Under the pieces are notes generated by a model. It was not told the DNA's origin and searched no databases. It saw only the letters and a list, made by a program, of their open reading frames with translations. The position numbers and the translations under genes were made by a program. Shown here one piece after another: positions 41,437-46,911 of a stretch of DNA of 46,911 nt. Source of the DNA: Motiliproteus sp. GTDB lineage: Bacteria; Pseudomonadota; Gammaproteobacteria; Pseudomonadales; Balneatricaceae. The DNA is taken from contig JAPHRD010000130.1 in NCBI GenBank assembly GCA_026196225.1, forward strand, positions 1-46,911. Direction: 5' to 3'. Positions within the stretch are counted from its first letter, which is position 1, and every line of letters starts with the position of its first letter.

Positions 41437-42060
41437 GATTTTAGTAGTTCAAGAAACTCCGCCTCGAAGATTGCCCGACTAAATAGAAATCCCTGATAAA
41501 GATCGCACTGCTTTTCCACCAGGGTTTGGAAGGACGCTGGGGTTCAACCCCTTCGGCCACTACCCGTAAACCGAAGTGTCCGGCCATCACAAGATAGTAT
41601 CCACAATCATTGCATTGTCCGGATCAGACTCAACCTGGTTTAAAAATTACCGATCTATTTTCAGCTCACTCAGAGTCAGTCGTTTTAGATAGGATAGCGA
41701 CGAATATCCTGTGCCAAAATCATCAATGGACATGCGATCACCAGCTTTTTCAGTTTGGTCATTTTTAGCACGGCATTGTCGATATCCTTGAGCAGGGTGC
41801 CTTCGGTTATCTCCAACACAATCCGGTTCGGATCCAAGCCATGATCCTCACTCAAAAACAGGGTATTGTCCTCGAACTCACGTTGGTAGAACTGTTTGGG
41901 GCTGATATTGATGGACAAATATTGGAGTGGCCCCTGAATCCCCTGATGGATCCAGGATTGGTAACGTTCACTGACATGTTCTATCAGCCAGTCCCCCCCC
42001 AAAGGAATATTGCGGCTAAAACCAGCTCCTCCGTCAAGGTGACGAAGAAACTGGTCATTG
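41437..42060 (-). pseudogene. Decayed EAL-domain (c-di-GMP phosphodiesterase) gene
   Basis: Minus-strand fragments in different frames match an EAL domain: 'AGFSRNIPLG', then after a run of eight G's 'DWLIEHVSERYQSWIHQG', '[29 protein letters not shown]', '[26 protein letters not shown]', then '[29 protein letters not shown]' followed by a stop, and finally 'TLVEKQCDLYQGFLFSRAIFEAEFLELL'. At least three frameshifts or stops. The N-terminal part is missing. The C-terminal part of the adjacent P460 gene lies next to its upstream end. It should be silent. Confidence 0.75.
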
Positions 42061-42080
42061 ATCAGAATGAAAGCGGTGGC

Positions 42081-42581
42081 TTACTTGAGGTGGTCGTAGG
42101 AGAACAGATGATGCAAATTTTTGAAAGGTACATGGCATGAGCGGCAGCTATTCAAATCTTTAGCCGCGGGGCTACCATCGGGTTTAAACGCTGCAAAATC
42201 CCAGTCTTCATTTCTAAACTGGGTTGGTAAATTTGCGCCAAAACCTTTACCCCGCTCCATAATTGCAACCAGGGCAAACTTATCGCGAATTCTTCGGTTC
42301 AACGCAGAAGTTACAACCTTTCCATCTTTATCCTTTTTGGCTTTGTAAACTTCGGCAACGATCACCGAACCATAAGGAAGTTTGCCATCGGCATCCGCAC
42401 CTTGCATGGCGATATCGTTGGCAAAAAGACGAATCACCTGGTCTGGATTTTGGGTACGATCCAGGCTCAGGTAATTGGTAAATTCAGTTTGATAGTTTTC
42501 AGGAAAATTGATCTTATTTGGCTCAGCCGAGACGGAACTGGTGAGCAGTAAAGAGGTGAGTAACACGGCACAGTATTTCAT
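42081..42581 (-). CDS. Cytochrome P460-family protein
   Basis: The 166-residue protein has a signal peptide (MKYCAVLLTSLLLTSSVSAEP), a P460/beta-type cytochrome c' fold and a single C-x-x-C-H heme site near the C-terminus (SCRSCHVPFKNLHHLF). Other typical pieces are 'YQTEFTNYLSLDRTQNPDQVIRLFANDIA', 'LPYGSVIVAEVYKAKKDKDG' and 'NEDWDFAAFKPDGSP'. Such proteins oxidise hydroxylamine or bind nitric oxide in the periplasm; which applies here cannot be told. It is divergent from a Fe-S-type regulator, which may control it. Confidence 0.9.
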   Translation of the reverse strand: MKYCAVLLTSLLLTSSVSAEPNKINFPENYQTEFTNYLSLDRTQNPDQVIRLFANDIAMQGADADGKLPYGSVIVAEVYKAKKDKDGKVVTSALNRRIRDKFALVAIMERGKGFGANLPTQFRNEDWDFAAFKPDGSPAAKDLNSCRSCHVPFKNLHHLFSYDHLK

Positions 42582-42663
42582 AGTTAAGACTCCAATAGAG
42601 GGTTGTTATTTTTGCCTTTCATCAAGTGCGAATCTATGTTCTCTGCGCAACACAATTCATATT

Positions 42664-42683
42664 TGTATTATAGTTATGATACA
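42664..42683. promoter_or_regulatory. Inverted repeat between the P460 and regulator genes
   Basis: TGTAT (42664-42668) and ATACA (42679-42683) are spaced by ten bases in the 167-base divergent gap; an extra TATACAT lies 5 bases further on. A likely operator or -10-like region, but the regulator's site is not known. Confidence 0.35.
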
Positions 42684-42748
42684 TTTTATACATAAGAAAC
42701 TCTGAAACTTCAATGTAAGATTTCAGATCCACTTAGTTGGATAGAAAA

Positions 42749-43354
42749 ATGGCCACATCGAAGAAGATCCTCAACCTCCTCAACCGGCAACCAATGACGG
42801 TGTCAGAGCTGTCTGAAATTCTCTCAATCACCCGAAACTCAACCCACCTGCAATTAACCCGCCTGGAAGCAGCCGGTCAAATCAGACGCAAAGCCCAACG
42901 ACGATCGGAAAGCGCCGGAAAACCCGCCTACGAGTACGAACTGATCGAAGGAAATGAAGATGTAAACTCACAAGCATACAAGCCGTTAAATGATAGTCTG
43001 CTAGAGACACTGGCCGGTGAGTTACCCGATCAAGAAAGACGCAAACTGCTGCGTAAAGCAGGCCGGTTAATGGCTCAAAAAGCGGGATTAAAGCCCCAAG
43101 GCGATGTGATCCAGGATCTAACTAAAGCGGTCGATGTGGTCAATGAACTGGGGGCCATGGCAGAGATCTCATCTAACGACAGCAACTATTTGGTAACCAG
43201 TTACAGCTGCCCTGTTGCCACCTCGGTACGTTGTGATTCGGAGACCTGTAGTCTCGTAGCAGCATTTTTTTCAGAAGCCACGGACCGCAATGTAATTTCC
43301 ACCTGTCAACGCCAAAAGCGGTTGGTCTGCCAGTTTGAACTGGAAAGGGAGTAA
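42749..43354 (+). CDS. Winged-helix regulator with cysteine cluster (SufR/NO-sensor-like)
   Basis: The start is ATG 42749 (TTG 42737 is an alternative). The 201-residue product has an N-terminal DeoR/ArsR-like winged helix ('KILNLLNRQPMTVSELSEILSITRNSTHLQLTRLEAAGQI', then 'AGKPAYEYEL'). The C-terminal part carries five cysteines, C-x7-C-x4-C-x18-C-x7-C (SYSCPVATSVRC...). Similar helix-plus-Cys regulators such as SufR bind Fe-S clusters. Divergent position to a P460 gene suggests sensing of nitric oxide or iron-sulfur damage (inference). Exact subfamily uncertain. Confidence 0.75.
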   Translation: MATSKKILNLLNRQPMTVSELSEILSITRNSTHLQLTRLEAAGQIRRKAQRRSESAGKPAYEYELIEGNEDVNSQAYKPLNDSLLETLAGELPDQERRKLLRKAGRLMAQKAGLKPQGDVIQDLTKAVDVVNELGAMAEISSNDSNYLVTSYSCPVATSVRCDSETCSLVAAFFSEATDRNVISTCQRQKRLVCQFELERE

Positions 43355-43360
43355 CACCGA

Positions 43361-44110
43361 TTAACGATCGCCTTGGTCTCTATTTGTGAGTCCTGTCACT
43401 GTCTGCCAACGATAATGTTTAAGCATCGATAAGAAGATAACCACTGAAAGCCCCGCCGAGCCGGTAATCATGCACATCACCATGATCTGATATCGAGCTG
43501 CGATCAATGGTGAGACACCTGACAGAATCTGGCCAGTCATCATTCCCGGCAGAGAAACCAAACCCACCGCCAGTAAACCATTGGTCACGGGAATCATCGC
43601 TGCCCGAAAAGCCTGCGCCTTGGCATCCTCATAACCACTGCCCAGCTGAATCGACGAGTACATTCGTTCCGATGCCAGGCTAACCGTATTCATGGAGTTT
43701 GCAAAGATCATCCCCGCCAGGGGAATCATATAGCGTGGCTGATACCAGGGTTCGAGACTGACAACTCCCTGAGTAATTATCAGCAAGGTAATCCCACCGC
43801 CGACCAATATCGAGATAAATGCACACTTCAGTAACGCCATTCGGTGCTCTGCCACTTCACCCAATGAAATCCAACTGGAAGCAATCAGCATCACCGTCAA
43901 TACAGCGACAATGACACCCCAATTATCTGTCTCAAAAATAAAGGTCAACAGATAGCCTATCAACAGGAGTTGGACCAGCATTCGGGCCAATCCATAGGCC
44001 AATTTGGTCACACCCAACTGCCAGCGCAGATAAAAATAAAACAGCGGCAGGATCGGGATAAAGGCGATCGCCAATTCCACTAGACTGATTTCATAGACAC
44101 TGGTGGTCAT
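43361..44110 (-). CDS. FetB/YbbM (UPF0014)-family iron-export permease
   Basis: The start is ATG 44110 (MTTSVYEISLVEL). The 249-residue protein has about seven membrane segments and the family core 'NSMNTVSLASERMYSSIQLGSGYEDAKAQAFRAAMIPVTNGLLAVGLVSLPGMMTGQILSGVSPLIAARYQIMVM'. The known homologue FetB works with the ATPase FetA in iron efflux. No FetA gene is adjacent, so a partner must lie elsewhere. Its 3' end is 6 bases from the convergent regulator gene. Confidence 0.9.
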   Translation of the reverse strand: MTTSVYEISLVELAIAFIPILPLFYFYLRWQLGVTKLAYGLARMLVQLLLIGYLLTFIFETDNWGVIVAVLTVMLIASSWISLGEVAEHRMALLKCAFISILVGGGITLLIITQGVVSLEPWYQPRYMIPLAGMIFANSMNTVSLASERMYSSIQLGSGYEDAKAQAFRAAMIPVTNGLLAVGLVSLPGMMTGQILSGVSPLIAARYQIMVMCMITGSAGLSVVIFLSMLKHYRWQTVTGLTNRDQGDR

Positions 44111-44194
44111 AAAATTCCCATTCACTTACGAATCGAGATTAAACTTATTTTTTAGATTAGGTTATTACCCTATCCTACTGATATTAAGAAATAG

Positions 44195-45022
44195 TTAGTC
44201 ACTAAAATACTGTTTAGGGGTTTTACCAAGGGTCCGTTTGAACATGGCGATAAAAGCGCTTTGGCTGTCATAACCCAAATCAGACGCCACTTCCCTGATG
44301 CTCTGACCTTGAGCGATTTTTGCCATCGCTTCCAACAACCGCAGTTGTTGGCGCCACTGACCAAAGGAGATCTGCAAGTGTTGCTGGAACAGACGAGCCA
44401 ATGTCCTTTCACTAGCTCCAACCGTCATTGCCCACTGCTGCAATGAGCGATTATCTGCAGGATCTGCCAACAACCGGTCGGTAATTCGCTTAAGTCGTTT
44501 GTCACTAGGGATGGGTAGATGCAGTGGACTGACCGGGAGCACTCGTATTTTATCCAGTAGCACATTCACCATCCTGCCCTCCGAACCTTGCTGGTCGTAA
44601 AGCAAAGGATAATTGCTCACCTCAGCGATCAGTTCACGCAGCAGCGGTGACACTTGCACCACGCAACATTGCTCTGGCAAATCACCAATCACTTGCGGAC
44701 GGAAATACACATTACGCAGTCGAATTGTGCCAATGCATTCAATTTCGTGAACAACCAGTGGGGGTATCCAAACAGCCCTCTGACTTGGAATCACCCATTG
44801 ACCATTTTCGGTGATTACCCGCATCACCCCTTCGTATGCGTATAACAATTGGGCCCAACCGTGGCTGTGGGCAGGTACCCGATGACCGCTCAGATGAACC
44901 ACATGACGAACCACCAAATCCCGAGGCACTTCCTCAGGACGGCTATAAGGGTGCAGCTTGTTCTCCCTCCAATGCTCAGGGATCGCTGGCAACTCTGTCC
45001 TTTTCTCGACACTTTTTGTCAT
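44195..45022 (-). CDS. AraC-family transcriptional regulator
   Basis: The 275-residue protein has an N-terminal cupin-like sensor (about 1-150, 'HVVHLSGHRVPAHSHGWAQLLYAYEGVMRVITENGQWVIPSQRAVWIPPLVVHEIECIG') and a C-terminal DNA-binding domain ('QWAMTVGASERTLARLFQQHLQISFGQWRQQLRLLEAMAKIAQGQSIREVASDLGYDSQSAFIAMFKRTLGKTPKQYF'). It is transcribed away from the MFS transporter at 45106, its likely target. Inducer unknown. Confidence 0.9.
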   Translation of the reverse strand: MTKSVEKRTELPAIPEHWRENKLHPYSRPEEVPRDLVVRHVVHLSGHRVPAHSHGWAQLLYAYEGVMRVITENGQWVIPSQRAVWIPPLVVHEIECIGTIRLRNVYFRPQVIGDLPEQCCVVQVSPLLRELIAEVSNYPLLYDQQGSEGRMVNVLLDKIRVLPVSPLHLPIPSDKRLKRITDRLLADPADNRSLQQWAMTVGASERTLARLFQQHLQISFGQWRQQLRLLEAMAKIAQGQSIREVASDLGYDSQSAFIAMFKRTLGKTPKQYFSD

Positions 45023-45105
45023 GGATATTTATATACGCCAAACAAGGTGGAAGATAAAGTGACATTTCAATGACTGCTCTCTAAAGCCTGGATTTATCAA
45101 CGCCT

Positions 45106-46308
45106 ATGCTGCCCTCATTAAACAAACTACGTACGCGGCCAGAATTTCTACTATTTGCCATGGCCGCCGCCATGCCTATAGCCTTTGGCACCTGGCAAGC
45201 ATTGCTGAATAACTTTGCTATTGAGCAAGCTGCCTTCACTGGCGTTGAGATCGGTATTCTTCAATCCTTGCGAGAAGTTCCAGGATTCTTGGCCTTCGCG
45301 GTGATCTTCCTGCTGTTTGTCTTTAAAGAACAGACACTGGCGCTGTTGTCGCTGGGGATTCTGGGAATAGGCACCGCCCTGACGGGCTATTTCCCCAACG
45401 TTCTGGGGCTATATATCACTACCGCCATAATGTCTGTTGGTTTTCACTACTACGAAACTCTGAATCAATCTCTGTCCCTGCAATGGTTTGAAAAGCGCAA
45501 TGCAGCACACAACCTGGGACGCATGATCGCTATTGGATCCAGCGCCTCCTTGGTCTCTTTCGCCATGGTTTGGTTAACATTGGAATGGCTCCAATTACCA
45601 ATGAAATGGGTGTACCTGATTGGCGGTGGCGTTACTTTCATCATCGCCCTACTTTGCGGGTGGGGATTTCCCAAATTCCCAGAAAAAGTTGAGCAACACA
45701 AAAAGCTAATTCTACGAAAGCGCTATTGGCTCTACTACGCACTGACCTTTATGGCTGGTGCCCGCAGGCAGATCTTTGTCGTCTTCGCTGGTTTTCTGAT
45801 GGTGGAAAAATTTAATTTCAGTGCCGGTGAAATAGCGCTGATGTTTCTAGCCAACTGTGCCTTGAATATGTTGATCGCACCCAAGATTGGTCGCTTGATT
45901 GACCATTGGGGGGAGCGCAAGGCTCTAACGCTTGAGTATGTGGGCCTGATCGGTGTCTTTGTTTGCTACGCCTTCGTTAATAATCCCTGGTTGGCAGTGG
46001 CACTCTATATCATCGACCACCTTTTCTTCTCCCTGGCTATCGCTCAGAAAACCTACTTTCAAAAGATCGCCGATCCTGCAGATATTGCACCTACTGCCGG
46101 CGTAGCTTTTACCATCAACCATATTGCCGCGGTGGTATTGCCGGTTTGCTATGGTTTGCTTTGGAGTATCTCTCCGGCGGCAGTTTTTCTCAGTGGCGCT
46201 GCGTTGGCTGCAATATCACTTCTGTTATCACAACTGATACCCAGCGCGCCCACCGCAGGCAATGAAACTCAGTGGTCCACACCTGACCCGATAGAGAGCA
46301 GCGGCTAG
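45106..46308 (+). CDS. MFS transporter
   Basis: This 400-residue protein has about twelve membrane segments and a central cytoplasmic loop (about 195-215). 'LQSLREVPGFLAFAVIFLLF' and 'KRNAAHNLGRMIAIGSSASLVSFAMVW' fit the major facilitator fold; 'PKIGRLIDHWGERKALTLEY' carries the conserved loop motif G-x-x-x-D-x-x-G-x-R/E-K. Substrate unknown. It is divergent from an AraC regulator, and the gap of 83 bases fits a shared control region. Confidence 0.9.
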   Translation: MLPSLNKLRTRPEFLLFAMAAAMPIAFGTWQALLNNFAIEQAAFTGVEIGILQSLREVPGFLAFAVIFLLFVFKEQTLALLSLGILGIGTALTGYFPNVLGLYITTAIMSVGFHYYETLNQSLSLQWFEKRNAAHNLGRMIAIGSSASLVSFAMVWLTLEWLQLPMKWVYLIGGGVTFIIALLCGWGFPKFPEKVEQHKKLILRKRYWLYYALTFMAGARRQIFVVFAGFLMVEKFNFSAGEIALMFLANCALNMLIAPKIGRLIDHWGERKALTLEYVGLIGVFVCYAFVNNPWLAVALYIIDHLFFSLAIAQKTYFQKIADPADIAPTAGVAFTINHIAAVVLPVCYGLLWSISPAAVFLSGAALAAISLLLSQLIPSAPTAGNETQWSTPDPIESSG

Positions 46309-46569
46309 AGAATTTGTAACCATTTCACATAGATTTTTAAACTGTCATCAATTCAACATACTGATCTGCTTGTATATATATCCGTTGTTATGTAATGTTG
46401 GTTTCTGTGTAATCTTGGTTTTGCAAATCGTGTTTCCGTAGACTGTTCGAACGAACCCCTCTGCTCTAACTCTCTTGCCATCCCTGTTACATAAAAAAGA
46501 GTCGCATTACAGAGTAACTTCTGAGGCTCCCTATAAACTATTTGTATGAAATTGTGAGATTTTAAGACT

Positions 46570-46779
46570 ATGTCAGATAAGCAGACTGGAACAGTTAAGT
46601 GGTTCAACGACGAGAAAGGCTACGGCTTTATCGAGCGCGAAAGCGGCAAGGATCTGTTCGTTCACTTCCGTTCCATCCTGGGCGAGGGTCGTAAGACTCT
46701 TCACGAAGGTCAGAGCGTTCGCTTCTTGGAAGTTGAAGGCCAGAAAGGTCCTCAAGCTGATCAGGTTGAAGCCCTGTAA
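46570..46779 (+). CDS. Cold-shock protein, CspA family
   Basis: This 69-residue single cold-shock domain begins '[36 protein letters not shown]', with both RNP motifs (KGYGFI and DLFVHF). It binds single-stranded RNA/DNA and acts as an RNA chaperone. The 261-base gap before it (46309-46569) carries no gene and no clear Shine-Dalgarno before the ATG; cold-shock genes often have a long structured 5' leader. A terminator follows. Confidence 0.95.
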   Translation: MSDKQTGTVKWFNDEKGYGFIERESGKDLFVHFRSILGEGRKTLHEGQSVRFLEVEGQKGPQADQVEAL

Positions 46780-46840
46780 GCTACTGTCACACGACAAAAA
46801 AGCAGGCTATAGCCCACTGCTGTCCCACAAATATTGATCA

Positions 46841-46874
46841 AAAAGGAATCCTCATTTGAGGGTTCCTTTTTTTC
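46841..46874 (+). terminator. Intrinsic terminator behind the cold-shock gene
   Basis: AAGGAATCCTC pairs imperfectly with GAGGGTTCCTT around a short ATTT loop and is followed by a run of seven or more T residues. It ends the plus-strand transcript near the window edge. Confidence 0.85.
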
Positions 46875-46911
46875 TTGTCGGGTGTAACAGGATTAAGCAG
46901 TTCCGCGAGAG

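Overview
The window looks like a chromosomal segment of a marine-type gammaproteobacterium, of an Oceanospirillales- or Alteromonadales-like grade. This is inferred from the mix of genes: btuB/btuFCD with cobalamin riboswitches, htpG, gor, xthA, pta, a Pat-type acetyltransferase, RluE, DUF599, FetB and an arsenosugar-type gene set. Base composition is balanced. No rRNA, tRNA or CRISPR array was recognised.

Layout. (1) 1-7.1 kb is an accessory region. The window opens inside an IS5-family element (outer end at 93, CTAG target) that truncates a small gene lying behind an ABM-domain monooxygenase. Then come small orphan genes, a GNAT acetyltransferase and a divergent AraC-regulator/short-chain dehydrogenase pair. 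From about 7.1 kb back to 4.7 kb, on the minus strand, lies a run of integron gene cassettes: three convincing attC sites (6890-6946, 6385-6474, 5994-6059), small membrane-protein genes, a frameshifted cassette gene and degenerate attC remnants. No integrase is visible. (2) 7.7-12.4 kb is a tight six-gene minus-strand operon with every junction overlapping: DUF2064/TIGR04282 glycosyltransferase, ArsM arsenite methyltransferase, a radical SAM enzyme, LMW-phosphatase-type arsenate reductase, MTAP-family phosphorylase and a TIGR04283-type glycosyltransferase. Together they outline a route from arsenate through methylarsenicals to an arsenosugar. The radical SAM enzyme does not look to me like the described ArsS family. 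(3) 12.5-21.4 kb holds an MTHFR-like protein, a DksA/TraR-type zinc-finger protein, a coupled VWA/membrane-J-domain/thiamine-binding-like operon, pta with a structured leader, a bacteriohemerythrin, a retropepsin-like protease and small unknown proteins. (4) 21.4-27.9 kb is a vitamin B12 uptake locus on the minus strand: btuF, btuC, btuD, then two cobalamin riboswitch aptamers in tandem, then btuB and a TonB-like protein. (5) 28-46.9 kb is mostly housekeeping and stress genes: a repeat-rich secreted basic protein, fructosamine-kinase family protein, GGCT-like protein, glutathione reductase, exonuclease III, tandem universal stress protein, a BigR/YgaV-like sulfide sensor, Pat, HtpG, DUF599, RluE, a decayed EAL gene, cytochrome P460 beside a putative Fe-S regulator, a FetB-like permease, an AraC regulator beside an MFS transporter, and a cold-shock protein.

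How the parts work together. The arsenic operon has a detoxification or organo-arsenical biosynthesis logic and contains neither ArsR nor an efflux pump. The B12 genes form an outer-membrane to cytoplasm import chain whose receptor is under double riboswitch control. Pta (acetyl-phosphate/acetyl-CoA) and the Pat-type acetyltransferase both touch acetyl-CoA metabolism but are far apart. Several regulators (BigR-like, Fe-S type, a possible Anr/FNR site) and the P460 and hemerythrin genes suggest adaptation to low oxygen, sulfide or nitric oxide. All functions are read from sequence alone; no database search was run.
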